Shown piece by piece: positions 21,314-30,154 of a DNA stretch of 32,301 nt. This stretch comes from a virus. The notes beneath the pieces are model-generated. The model was not told the DNA's origin and did not search any database. It worked only from the letters and a program-made list of their open reading frames with translations. The translations under genes and the position numbers were made by a program. The stretch is from positions 1 to 32,301 of IMG/VR virus record IMGVR_UViG_3300018048_000028; one strand, given 5' to 3'. Numbering within the stretch: the stretch's first letter is position 1; each line of letters begins with the position of its first letter.

Positions 21314-23537
21314 CAATCTATTTACGTATATAGATGTTGTTTCTGAAGAGGATTTAAGCAGAAGGAATAAAGAGAAATCGTGGGATTATGGCTATGATCG
21401 AGAATCTGATCTAGTAGTTATTTCCAAGACTGGTCAAATTGGTAGGGTAATTAATATAAACGGATTAAAAATTGCATTACCTTTGCAGCCAAAAAAAATC
21501 CATGAGCGAAGCAAGGAAAAATCCCAGCAATTCTGGGAAGAAGCAGAGTACCCAAATCAACTATTCAAAATCAAGACCATATTCCAGTGGAATAGCATGC
21601 CGTCCTCATTCAAAGAGTCATGGATTCCTTACATTGAAGATGAGTTCGAGAGAAGAGAGAGTGGTTATTGGTTTAAAAATAATGGCACACCTACTTATAT
21701 TACTGGCAGCCATTACATGTATCTACAATGGACAAAGATAGATGTAGGTAAACCCGACTTCAGGGAATCAAATAGGATATTCTTTATTTACTGGGAGGCA
21801 TGTAAAGCTGATCAAAGATGCTATGGATTATGTTATCTAAAAAACAGGCGTTCAGGTTTTAGTTTTATGGCTTCTGGAGAGACCGTAAATCAAGCAACGG
21901 TTACGTCTGATGCTAGGTTTGGTATTTTATCAAAAACTGGATCTGACGCGAAGAAGATGTTTACCGACAAGGTTGTGCCAATATCAACAAACTATCCTTT
22001 TTTCTTTAAACCCATACAGGATGGTATGGACAGACCGAAGACTGAGCTCGCATACAGAGTTCCAGCCAGTAAGCTAACAAGAAAAAGCATCGAGGATATA
22101 GACAGCGTAGAGGATTTGACTGGTCTTGACACTACAATTGACTGGAAAAACACAGGAGATAACAGTTATGATGGAGAGAAGTTAAGGCTTTTGGTTCATG
22201 ATGAATCTGGTAAATGGGAAAGACCTGATAATATACTCAATAACTGGCGTGTAACAAAAACCACTTTAAGACTAGGAAGGCGAGTTATTGGAAAGTGCAT
22301 GATGGGATCTACCTCTAACGCTTTAGATAAGGGTGGAGACAACTTCAAGAAGTTATTTTACGATTCTGATCCTCAAAACAGAAACTCAAACGGACAAACA
22401 AAAAGTGGATTATACTCTTTGTTCATACCAATGGAGTGGAACATGGAAGGTTTTTTAGACTGCTTTGGACATCCAGTATTTAAAACCCCAGAAGAACCCG
22501 TTGTAGACGTAAATGGCGAGAACATATTTCAGGGGGTTATTGATTATTGGGAAAATGAAGTTGATTCATTAAAGAACGATCCTGATGCCTTAAATGAGTT
22601 TTATAGACAATTTCCTAGGTCAGAAAATCATGCTTTCAGAGATGAATCAAAAAACAGCTTGTTCAATCTACAGAAAATATACGAGCAAATAGATTATAAC
22701 GATACTATTGGAGTAGAATCCCTAGTAATGAAGGGTGATTTTCATTGGGAAAATGGAGTTCGTGATAGCAATGTTGTTTGGACTCCATCTAGAAACGGAA
22801 AGTTTCATGTAACCTGGCTTCCTCCAAAAGAGCTTAGAAATAACGTTATTCGTGAAAACGACACCTTTGCTCCAGGAAACGCACACATTGGCGGTTTTGG
22901 ATGTGATTCGTATGACATCTCAGGCGTAGTTGGTGGTTTTGGATCAAAAGGAGCTTTGCACGGTCTAACTAAAATTAACTTTGATAACGCTCCTTCGGAG
23001 ATGTTTTTCTTAGAGTATGTAGCTAGACCTCAGACAGCTGAGCTTTTTTATGAAGATGTTTTGATGGCTATACATTTCTACGGAATGCCTATTCTCGTGG
23101 AGAACAACAAGCCAAGGATATTATATTATCTTAAAGAGAGAGGATATAGGAAGTTCTCGACTAACAGACCAGATAAAATAAAAAACGACTTATCGAAAAC
23201 AGAAAAAGAACTAGGAGGAATACCTTCCTCTTCTGCCGTCATATCTATACACGCAGAGGCTATAGAAGCTTACATAGAGAAAAACGTTGGAGTAGATGTT
23301 CTTGGGTCCTATAGAGATCCTGGATCAATGGGTAAGGTTTATTTTATGAGAACATTAAAAGATTGGTCTAACTACAACATATTTAACAGAACAAAATACG
23401 ATGCAACTGTAAGCTCTGGCTTGGCTATAATGGCTAATCAGAGGTTTGTAAACAAGCCTGTGAAAAAGCATAACAAAATAAGTGTTAAATTTGCAAAGTA
23501 CAATAATACAGGCTTGAATAGTGAAATTTTAGGATAA
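21246..23537 (+). CDS. terL: Terminase large subunit
   Basis: A 763-residue DNA-packaging motor. The ATPase has a deviant Walker A at residues 199-207 (KNRRSGFSFM), where the usual GK(S/T) is GFS and basic residues come first, as in other atypical terminases. Walker B is LRLLVHDE (313-320) with Glu320, followed by GKW, and the coupling motif is GKCMMGSTSN (349-358). FPRSENHAF (456-464) is a frequent terminase signature. The C-terminal nuclease has acidic residues at Asp554 and Asp557 (GCDSYD), Glu619 (ILVEN) and Asp719 (YDATVSSGLA). It cuts and translocates the genome into the prohead through the portal, whose gene lies 5 bases downstream. The start could be Met1 or Met2; both lie inside the upstream gene. 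Confidence 0.92.
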   Translation: MMNHKTKKTSDSRALQSLEEENNNLFTYIDVVSEEDLSRRNKEKSWDYGYDRESDLVVISKTGQIGRVININGLKIALPLQPKKIHERSKEKSQQFWEEAEYPNQLFKIKTIFQWNSMPSSFKESWIPYIEDEFERRESGYWFKNNGTPTYITGSHYMYLQWTKIDVGKPDFRESNRIFFIYWEACKADQRCYGLCYLKNRRSGFSFMASGETVNQATVTSDARFGILSKTGSDAKKMFTDKVVPISTNYPFFFKPIQDGMDRPKTELAYRVPASKLTRKSIEDIDSVEDLTGLDTTIDWKNTGDNSYDGEKLRLLVHDESGKWERPDNILNNWRVTKTTLRLGRRVIGKCMMGSTSNALDKGGDNFKKLFYDSDPQNRNSNGQTKSGLYSLFIPMEWNMEGFLDCFGHPVFKTPEEPVVDVNGENIFQGVIDYWENEVDSLKNDPDALNEFYRQFPRSENHAFRDESKNSLFNLQKIYEQIDYNDTIGVESLVMKGDFHWENGVRDSNVVWTPSRNGKFHVTWLPPKELRNNVIRENDTFAPGNAHIGGFGCDSYDISGVVGGFGSKGALHGLTKINFDNAPSEMFFLEYVARPQTAELFYEDVLMAIHFYGMPILVENNKPRILYYLKERGYRKFSTNRPDKIKNDLSKTEKELGGIPSSSAVISIHAEAIEAYIEKNVGVDVLGSYRDPGSMGKVYFMRTLKDWSNYNIFNRTKYDATVSSGLAIMANQRFVNKPVKKHNKISVKFAKYNNTGLNSEILG

Positions 23538-23542
23538 CCAGC

Positions 23543-25963
23543 ATGTTAAGAAACGATTTTAAAGTAGCAAACATTTCTTTTCCAGATCAGCTGGCTGCTG
23601 ATGCTCAGAAAGAATCTAAGGAATTTGGTCTTACAGTTGGTAAGGCAATTGAGTCTGAATGGTTCAGGAAGGACAATGGAGCTGCTAGATTCTATAACAA
23701 CAGGGATAATTTCCATAAGCTTAGAATGTATGCTAGAGGAGAGCAATCTGTTCAAAAATACAAGAATGAGCTTGCTATAAATGGAGATACATCATATCTC
23801 AATTTAGATTGGACTCCAGTTCCTATTATTCCTAAGTTTGTAGATATTGTTGTCAATGGAATGACAAATAGACTTTTCGATATAAAAGTCGAGGCTGTAG
23901 ATGATCTTGCTCAAGGAAGAAGAGTTAACTACAGAGAAGAGATCGAAAAGGATATGCTAGCAAAACCAATGCTTGAGGAGATATCTTCTAAAACTGGTGT
24001 AAATGGATTCGTAAATGATCCTGCAACTTTACCAGAATCAGAGGAAGAGTTAGAGCTTCACATGAAGCTTTCCTATAAGCAGAGAATAGAAGTAGCCGAA
24101 GAAAAAGCCTTAGAGGGTATATTAAATATAAACGACTACGAGCTAATAAGAAAAAGATTAAATGAAGATGCAACTGTATTAGGTATACAGTCTGTAAAGC
24201 ACACATTCAACACTCACGACGGAATCAAGGTAGAATATGTAGATCCAACAAATATAGTTTTTAGTCCTACTGAAGATCCTAATTTTGATGACTGCTATTA
24301 TTTTGGAGAGGTCAAGAATGTAAACATTACTGAGTTAAAAAAGATAGACCCTTCTCTTTCTCAAGAAGACATTAAGGAGATATCGAAACTTAGTTCTAAA
24401 TGGGATGCTTATCAAGGAATAAGAGGCGGATACAAAACCGACAACTTTGATCAGAATACCGCAACTCTACTTTATTTCTGTTACAAAACAGACAAAGAGA
24501 TAGTATATAAGGTGAAAGAAACTCCTGTTGGCGGAAAAAGAGCTATTAGAAAAGACGATAGCTTTAATCCTCCGCAAAATGAGCAGGTTAAATTTGAAAA
24601 ACGATCAAAAAGAATAGATGTATGGTACGAAGGTGTACTTGTTCTCGGAACAAATTTTGTCCTGAAGTGGGACTTGATGAAAAACATGGTTCGACCAAAG
24701 TCGGGGATTCAGAAAGTTTACCCTCCGTACATTGTAAGTGCTCCAAAAATTTACAGGGGTCAGATCGACTCTCTAGTGAAGAGAATGATTCCGTTTGCGG
24801 ATCAGATACAACTATCTCACCTTAAACTACAGCAAGTCATTTCCAAAATGATTCCTGATGGGGTTTATTTGGATTTAGACGGAATAGCAAGTGTTGATCT
24901 TGGTAACGGAGCTGTTTACAACCCTAATGAAGCTTTAAACATGTATTTCCAGACTGGAAGTGTTGTAGGAAGAAGCTTTACTGAGGATGGAGAGTATAAT
25001 AATGCAAAAATACCAGTTCAAGAACTTACTAGCACTGGCTCAAACGCAAAAATACAATCTTTAGTTAGCATGTATAATCATTACATGCAAATGATTAGAG
25101 ACGTCACTGGAATCAATGAGGCTAGAGATGGATCAATGCCAAGCGAGAGAACTCTTGTTGGAGTTCAAAAACTAGCTGCTTTAAACTCAAATACAGCGAC
25201 TAGACATATATTAGAGTCTGGATTGGCTGTTACTTCTAAATTAGCCACAGCTCTATCTTATAGATTTTCTGATTTACTGGAATATAGCGAGATGAAAGAT
25301 AGCTTTAGTTCTATCATCGGAAAAAACGCCATGAATATACTAGAGGATATAAAAGACCTTCATATTCATGACTTTGGCATCGAAATAGAATTACATCCAG
25401 ATGAAGAAGAAAAGAATGTTCTAGAGTCTATGATTCAAATTGCATTGCAAGGAGACAAAATAGACTTAGAGGATGCTATAGATATTAGAAACGTAAGAAA
25501 CATCAAGCTAGCCAACGCTTTATTAAAAGTTAGAAAAACAAGAAAAGAGCAGGATGACTTGAAGATCAAGCAAGCTAATATAGATATGCAGACTCAATCT
25601 AATGTTCAATCAGCCGAAGCTGCATCACAATCAGCTATTAAGGAGATGCAATTTAAGTATCAAAACGAAATGGAGTTTGAGAAAGGCAAATCTATGCTTG
25701 AGATACAAAGAATGGAAAAGCAAGCTGAGTTAGATCTGATGATTTTAAAACAAAAGCTACAATTTGACCAGCAATTAAAGCAGATTGAGCAAGAGGGAAT
25801 ATCCTCTAGGGATCAGGCTAAAGAAAAGGCAAAAGACGATAGGCTTGACAAACAAAGCACACATCAAGCTGAATTAATACAGCAAAGAAAACAAGATACT
25901 AGCCCAAAAGACTTTATGGGATCTCAAAACACAGATGAGATGATGGACCAAATGATGGGCTAA
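23543..25963 (+). CDS. Portal protein
   Basis: An 806-residue protein in portal position directly after the large terminase. RFYNNRDNFHKLRMYARGEQ (about residues 50-69), DWTPVPIIPKFVDIVVNGMT (about 92-111) and the segment with YVDPTNIVFSPTEDPNFDDC (about 230-250) fit the portal proteins of large Bacteroidota podoviruses and crAss-like phages. The central helical part contains YNHYMQMIRDVTGINEARDG, resembling the crown/stem helices with GINE...G of portals. Residues 680-790 are a long charged coiled coil (QANIDMQTQSNVQSAEAASQ and following), and the tail ends DEMMDQMMG. Twelve copies should form the ring at one capsid vertex for DNA entry and tail attachment. Confidence 0.88.
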   Translation: MLRNDFKVANISFPDQLAADAQKESKEFGLTVGKAIESEWFRKDNGAARFYNNRDNFHKLRMYARGEQSVQKYKNELAINGDTSYLNLDWTPVPIIPKFVDIVVNGMTNRLFDIKVEAVDDLAQGRRVNYREEIEKDMLAKPMLEEISSKTGVNGFVNDPATLPESEEELELHMKLSYKQRIEVAEEKALEGILNINDYELIRKRLNEDATVLGIQSVKHTFNTHDGIKVEYVDPTNIVFSPTEDPNFDDCYYFGEVKNVNITELKKIDPSLSQEDIKEISKLSSKWDAYQGIRGGYKTDNFDQNTATLLYFCYKTDKEIVYKVKETPVGGKRAIRKDDSFNPPQNEQVKFEKRSKRIDVWYEGVLVLGTNFVLKWDLMKNMVRPKSGIQKVYPPYIVSAPKIYRGQIDSLVKRMIPFADQIQLSHLKLQQVISKMIPDGVYLDLDGIASVDLGNGAVYNPNEALNMYFQTGSVVGRSFTEDGEYNNAKIPVQELTSTGSNAKIQSLVSMYNHYMQMIRDVTGINEARDGSMPSERTLVGVQKLAALNSNTATRHILESGLAVTSKLATALSYRFSDLLEYSEMKDSFSSIIGKNAMNILEDIKDLHIHDFGIEIELHPDEEEKNVLESMIQIALQGDKIDLEDAIDIRNVRNIKLANALLKVRKTRKEQDDLKIKQANIDMQTQSNVQSAEAASQSAIKEMQFKYQNEMEFEKGKSMLEIQRMEKQAELDLMILKQKLQFDQQLKQIEQEGISSRDQAKEKAKDDRLDKQSTHQAELIQQRKQDTSPKDFMGSQNTDEMMDQMMG

Positions 25964-25964
25964 T

Positions 25965-25978
25965 ATACCATAAGGTAT
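25965..25978 (+). terminator. Weak hairpin after the portal gene
   Basis: ATACC and GGTAT form a perfect 5-bp stem around an ATAA loop, just after the portal stop and followed by TTTATAATTATTTTTG. The AT-rich stem makes it a weak terminator at best. A TATTTTTG box (25986-25993) lies directly downstream. Confidence 0.3.
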
Positions 25979-25985
25979 TTATAAT

Positions 25986-25993
25986 TATTTTTG
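25986..25993 (+). promoter_or_regulatory. Possible -7 box TATTTTTG before the scaffold gene
   Basis: TATTTTTG fits TAnnTTTG but lies 31 bases before the ATG at 26025, twice the distance seen at the other boxes. It is therefore a less certain promoter. It would restart transcription for the scaffold and capsid genes. Confidence 0.35.
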
Positions 25994-26024
25994 CAACAAT
26001 ATAGTTTAATTAAAATCAAATAAA

Positions 26025-27149
26025 ATGGCAGAATTTACAGTTAAGTCAGTTGGGGATGAAGAACCTTCAGACCAAAAAATAACTAAAGAGCCACAAGAGA
26101 ACAAGATCGACCTGAGAGTATCGGATAATGATGATCAAGTTCAAGAGGAGCAAGTCTCTGAGGTGGTAGAAGAAATAGTTAAAGAAGAATTGCCTGTTGA
26201 TACCGTGCAGGAGTCGCAAGACGAATTATCGGGTATAGAAGATCGAGAAAAGGCTATTGAGTATTTGAATGAAAAATACAATTTAGGCTTGAAGGAAGAT
26301 CAAGACGTTCAGGAAAATAGCGGAAATGTAGAGCTTACACCAGAATTAGAAGCTCTTTTGAAGTATCAAAAAGAGACTGGTAGAGGTCTAGGAGATTATT
26401 TAGAGCTTAGCAAGGATTATAAGTCAATGGACGAGAATGAATTGCTTAGAAACTATTTAAAACAAACTAAGCCTCATTATGACGATGACGACATAAGGTA
26501 TCACATAGAGAGTAATTTTCTCTCTACTGATGATGATAGTGAACAGGAGTCACGTTCTAAGAAGCTTAAATATAAAGAAGAACTGTATAATGCTAGAGAG
26601 CATTTTGAAACTCAGAAAGAGAAATACTATCAGCCACTTGAGTCAAGTGCAGCAGATGTCCCTAAAGAGTATCAGGAAGCCTTTAGTTTTTATAGTGATT
26701 ATACAAAGGACATCGAAAGACAAGATCTAGAAATTAAGAAAAGAGGAGAGTTTTTTCAAAATGAAACTGATAAGTTTTTTGGTCAAACCGAAAGTTTCGA
26801 GTTTGACTTAGGCGATCAAAAGGTAGCTTATAAACTTAACGATAAGGATTCATTAAAAAAACAAACTTCTGACATTAACGGATTTATTAATCGTTTCGTC
26901 GACAAAGACGGTTTAATAAAAGATCCTGCTGGATATCATCGTTCAATGGCAATGGCAAATAACCCTGACGCTTTTGCAAAGCATTTCTACGAAATGGGAA
27001 AAGCTGAAGCAGTCGATAATTTAGTTAAAGAAACTAAAAACATCGACATGAGTGTAAAACAAAATGTTGGAAGCTCAGAAGACGGAAAGGTTAAATTCAG
27101 AGCTGTTAATGATGATGGAGGTTCTAAATTGAGAATTAGAAAAAGATAA
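26025..27149 (+). CDS. Probable scaffolding or head-assembly protein, 374 aa
   Basis: Located between portal and major capsid genes, the usual place for a scaffold. The N-terminal 90 residues are extremely acidic and probably disordered (EEVVSEVV-like runs, VEEIVKEELPVD). The middle is helical (TPELEALLKYQKETGRGLGD then LSKDYKSMDENELLRNYLKQ), and the C-terminus is short and basic (GGSKLRIRKR), the layout typical of scaffolds that bind the capsid protein through a basic tail. No protease motif is evident, so a separate protease is either not in this window or not used. It is translated just before the capsid gene, with 25 bases between them. Confidence 0.75.
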   Translation: MAEFTVKSVGDEEPSDQKITKEPQENKIDLRVSDNDDQVQEEQVSEVVEEIVKEELPVDTVQESQDELSGIEDREKAIEYLNEKYNLGLKEDQDVQENSGNVELTPELEALLKYQKETGRGLGDYLELSKDYKSMDENELLRNYLKQTKPHYDDDDIRYHIESNFLSTDDDSEQESRSKKLKYKEELYNAREHFETQKEKYYQPLESSAADVPKEYQEAFSFYSDYTKDIERQDLEIKKRGEFFQNETDKFFGQTESFEFDLGDQKVAYKLNDKDSLKKQTSDINGFINRFVDKDGLIKDPAGYHRSMAMANNPDAFAKHFYEMGKAEAVDNLVKETKNIDMSVKQNVGSSEDGKVKFRAVNDDGGSKLRIRKR

Positions 27150-27174
27150 AAACAACACCTAAAATTTTTAAAAA

Positions 27175-28521
27175 ATGGCTGTAACAATGAATCCAACTCC
27201 TTCTGGAGTTGCTATAACACCTGCTCCTTCAAAGGCAGTGTTATCAACAAACTACATCACAGATTTTGATTTCTTAAATCAATATCTCCCTGATTTATAT
27301 GAAAAAGAATTTGAGCGCTACGGAAACCGTTCTATCGCATCTTTCTTGCGTTTAGTAGGGGCTGAAGTACCTTCAAACTCTGACTTAATCAAATGGTCTG
27401 AACAAGGGCGTTTACACGTTATCGTGAAAGCTGCTACTCGTACAGGAGAGACTATCTCTGCAACTGCACATAGCTTTAGAGTAAATCAAACAGTTATCAT
27501 TTCTGACGGAGTGACTACTGCTAAAGCTCTTGTTACTGGTGCAAACGCAGATGATATTACTGTAGCTGCTTATGGCGGTGCTACTTTAGATGCTGCTGGA
27601 TTAGCTGGTACAACTGGTTTAACAGTATACGTATATGGTTCTGAATTCAAAAAAGGAACTAACGGAATGTCTGGCTCATTAGAAGCTAACTCTGACATCT
27701 TTGAGAATAGCCCAATTATTATCAAAGACAAGTATGAGGTAGCTGGTTCTGACATGGCTCAAATCGGATGGATTGAAGTAACTACTGAAAACGGAGCTAC
27801 TGGATATTTATGGTATTTGAAGTCTGAGCACGAAACTCGTTTACGTTTCGAAGATTACTTAGAAACCTCTATGGTTGAAGGAGAACTTGCTGCTTCTGGA
27901 TCTGCTGCTAAAACAGCTGGATACAAAGGTACAGAAGGTCTTTTCTCTGCTATTGAGTCTCGTGGTAACATTGCTTCTGGATCTATTTCAGAGAAGACTG
28001 ACGTAGAAGCTATCGTAAAGGTTCTTGATAAGCAAGGAGCTATTCAAGAGAACGTAATGTTCGTTAACAGAGCTAAATCTTTCGAGATTGACAATATGTT
28101 AGCTGGATTGAACACTTACGGAACTTCTGGAGCTGCTTCTTTCGGTTTATTCGATAATGACAAAGACATGGCTCTTGAGCTTGGATTCTCTGGATTCAAT
28201 ATCGGATATGACTTTTACAAGTCTGACTGGAAATACTTAAACGATGCTACGACTCGTGGAGCTATCGAAGATATCGATGGTGTAGTTGTACCAGCTGGTA
28301 CTACTACTATCTATGACCAAGTTCTAGGGAAAAACGCTAAGCGTCCTTTCTTACACGTACGTTATAGAAAATCTGAAGCAGAAGACAGAAAGTACAAAAC
28401 TTGGACTTTAGGTTCTGCTGGAGGAGCTAGCACTAGCGATCTTGATGCAATGCAAGTACACTTCTTGAGTGAGCGTGCACTTTGTGTTATGGGAGCTAAC
28501 AACTTCGTATTATTGAAGTAA
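27175..28521 (+). CDS. Major capsid protein
   Basis: A 448-residue protein placed right after the scaffold, starting MAVTMNPTPSGVAITPAPSK. It has the Gly/Ala-rich, balanced composition of HK97-fold capsid proteins, with an N-terminal arm, an insertion rich in Ala/Thr/Gly around residues 90-170, and a C-terminal core (SAGGASTSDLDAMQVHFLSE then RALCVMGANNFVLLK). Its codon choice differs from the neighbours: 12 of 16 arginines use CGT or CGC, against 4 of 15 CGN in the scaffold gene. That is the pattern expected for the most highly translated virion gene. A strong hairpin follows the stop. It assembles into the icosahedral shell. Confidence 0.87.
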   Translation: MAVTMNPTPSGVAITPAPSKAVLSTNYITDFDFLNQYLPDLYEKEFERYGNRSIASFLRLVGAEVPSNSDLIKWSEQGRLHVIVKAATRTGETISATAHSFRVNQTVIISDGVTTAKALVTGANADDITVAAYGGATLDAAGLAGTTGLTVYVYGSEFKKGTNGMSGSLEANSDIFENSPIIIKDKYEVAGSDMAQIGWIEVTTENGATGYLWYLKSEHETRLRFEDYLETSMVEGELAASGSAAKTAGYKGTEGLFSAIESRGNIASGSISEKTDVEAIVKVLDKQGAIQENVMFVNRAKSFEIDNMLAGLNTYGTSGAASFGLFDNDKDMALELGFSGFNIGYDFYKSDWKYLNDATTRGAIEDIDGVVVPAGTTTIYDQVLGKNAKRPFLHVRYRKSEAEDRKYKTWTLGSAGGASTSDLDAMQVHFLSERALCVMGANNFVLLK

Positions 28522-28536
28522 TATTTATTGTAGGAA

Positions 28537-28563
28537 TTACCCTCGTTTTAATTACGGGGGTAA
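28537..28563 (+). terminator. Terminator-like hairpin after the capsid gene
   Basis: TTACCCTCG (28537-28545) and CGGGGGTAA (28555-28563) pair over 9 positions, with one G-T wobble, around a 9-base loop. CTCTTACCTTTTAA follows. It lies 15 bases after the capsid stop and probably ends most capsid transcripts or stabilises their 3' ends, with some read-through, since no clear promoter is seen before the next gene. Confidence 0.7.
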
Positions 28564-28598
28564 CTCTTACCTTTTAATCTAATTTAATTTTAATTATA

Positions 28599-29366
28599 AT
28601 GGCAACTACAAAAAAAGCGGTAAATTCCGTTAAAGAATCCTGGGTCGTTAAAGACAGAAGATACGTTCTTCTTGGAAACAAAAGTCCGATTACTTACTTA
28701 CTAAGATCGTCACATCACCCAAACAAACCACTACAATATTTTGACGGAGAGAATTATAGACCTCTTCGATACGCTTCAAATTCAATGACTCCTTTTATGG
28801 ATGAGCAAGATGGATATGTTATTTCAACTGCTATTGAATTTGAAAATGGAGACCTTACTGTCCCTGCAAACAACACGAACTTACAGAAGTTCCTAAGCAT
28901 ATACCATCCTGACGGAGGAAAGGTTTATGAGGAATGGGATCCGCACAGAGATGCTCAAGATGAGCTTGATGCTGAGGAGTTTACTTTAGATGCTCAGATT
29001 TCGGCAAGAGAAATGCCTATTGAAGATCTTGAGGCTATAGCTAGAATTGTTTTCAGAACAGATGTGTCCAAGATGACTTCATCTGAAATAAAGAGAGACA
29101 TGATTTATTACGCTAGATCTAATCCAAGAGAATTTTTAGATTACGCTAATGATCCTGACATCAAACTTAGAAATTTAGCCATAAGAGCTGTTGATAATGG
29201 AATACTTCTTGTAAAAGACGACAACAGAACTGTAATATGGAATGATAAATCTCAGCAAAAAGTTTTAACTGTTAAGTTTGGAGACAATCCAATAGCTGCT
29301 TTAGCATCTTATTTTAAAACAGATGATGGGATGGACTTAATGGAAGCTATCGTTAAAAAACTATAG
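28599..29366 (+). CDS. Head-associated structural protein, 255 aa
   Basis: The gene just after the capsid. The N-terminal half is beta-like (SWVVKDRRYVLLGNKSPITY, then YLLRSSHHPNKPLQYFDGEN), followed by an acidic helical block (DELDAEEFTLDAQISAREMP) and a C-terminal part with REFLDYANDPDIKLRNLAIR and NPIAALASYFKTDDG. No enzyme motif is seen. Given its place, an auxiliary capsid or head-vertex protein or a head-completion factor is likely. The pattern of a beta start and a helical tail with DPDIKLRN resembles short wedge or adaptor proteins of other large phages, but I do not assign a family. It is followed by a strong terminator. Confidence 0.65.
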   Translation: MATTKKAVNSVKESWVVKDRRYVLLGNKSPITYLLRSSHHPNKPLQYFDGENYRPLRYASNSMTPFMDEQDGYVISTAIEFENGDLTVPANNTNLQKFLSIYHPDGGKVYEEWDPHRDAQDELDAEEFTLDAQISAREMPIEDLEAIARIVFRTDVSKMTSSEIKRDMIYYARSNPREFLDYANDPDIKLRNLAIRAVDNGILLVKDDNRTVIWNDKSQQKVLTVKFGDNPIAALASYFKTDDGMDLMEAIVKKL

Positions 29367-29390
29367 TAAAACCAATACACTAATGAAGAG

Positions 29391-29422
29391 CCCCTCCCGA
29401 AAAAGAGGGGTTTCTTTTTTTT
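29391..29422 (+). terminator. Strong rho-independent terminator
   Basis: CCCCTC (29391-29396) and GAGGGG (29405-29410) form a GC-rich stem around CCGAAAAA, followed by TTTCTTTTTTTT. Partial AG/TT extension lengthens the stem. This is the clearest intrinsic terminator in the window. A promoter box begins 2 bases beyond the U-run. Confidence 0.88.
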
Positions 29423-29423
29423 G

Positions 29424-29431
29424 TAAATTTG
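29424..29431 (+). promoter_or_regulatory. -7 box TAAATTTG after the terminator
   Basis: TTTTTTTTG then TAAATTTG, 14 bases before the ATG at 29446. Placement directly behind a terminator strongly suggests a real transcription restart. The TTTTGTAAATTTG core is the same as at 8538-8549. Confidence 0.6.
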
Positions 29432-29445
29432 TATAAAAATAAGAG

Positions 29446-30150
29446 ATGATTAATAGCATCAGAAACACTGTTCTATCTATCATAGATAAAGACAATAGCG
29501 GATACATATCCCCTAGCGAATTTAATCTGTTTGCAAAAGCAGCTCAACTAGAGATCTATCAAGAGTATTTTGATAACTATAGAAAGGCGATAGCTAATAA
29601 GAATAACAGAAAAGGGTCTAGAGGGGCAGCGGATGAGGTAAAAGACATATCGCACAAACTTGATATTTTCACCAAAAAGAGCGATTTGGCTGTTGGTGAC
29701 AACTACACGTTCACTTTACCCAGTGACATGTATATTCTCAACACCGTTACTGTAACAACAGAGTCTGTTGATGATATAGTAGAGGAGGTTGATAAGACTG
29801 AGTTTTTTTATTTGAAACAGGCTAATCTAGCCTCTCCTTCTGAGAAATATAGAATATACACTAGATACGGAAATGAAATAGATATGTTTCCTGTGCCTGA
29901 ATCCGCACAAGCTATATATTATAGAACACCTTCAACACCCAAATGGACTTATTTATCAACTCCTGGAGGAGATCCTATCTACAACCCAAGCGCAAGCGAT
30001 TTCAAGGACTTTGAATTGCATCCAGAAGAGGAGACACAGCTTATCGTTAAGATACTAAGATATGCTGGTGTTACTATCAGAGCAGAGGATGTTGTTAGTG
30101 TTGCGGAAGGGCAAGACAATAAGGAATACGAAAAAGAAAACTTAACCTAG
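29446..30150 (+). CDS. Head-tail ring or connector protein with EF-hand loop, 234 aa
   Basis: Its N-terminus carries a canonical 12-residue EF-hand loop, DKDNSGYISPSE (residues 14-25), with acidic or Ser residues at positions 1, 3, 5, 9 and 12, Gly at 6 and Ile at 8. FNLFAKAAQLEIYQEYFDNY follows. Related phage proteins I recall have a similar F-I-(S/T)-P-x-E-F-N opening with fewer acidic ligands, so calcium binding is plausible here but unproven. The rest is beta-rich (YTFTLPSDMYILNTVTVTTE, then YIR/YYRTP segments). Position between head genes and the gp4-like protein suggests a ring or adaptor component under the portal. Confidence 0.7.
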   Translation: MINSIRNTVLSIIDKDNSGYISPSEFNLFAKAAQLEIYQEYFDNYRKAIANKNNRKGSRGAADEVKDISHKLDIFTKKSDLAVGDNYTFTLPSDMYILNTVTVTTESVDDIVEEVDKTEFFYLKQANLASPSEKYRIYTRYGNEIDMFPVPESAQAIYYRTPSTPKWTYLSTPGGDPIYNPSASDFKDFELHPEEETQLIVKILRYAGVTIRAEDVVSVAEGQDNKEYEKENLT

Positions 30151-30154
30151 ATAG

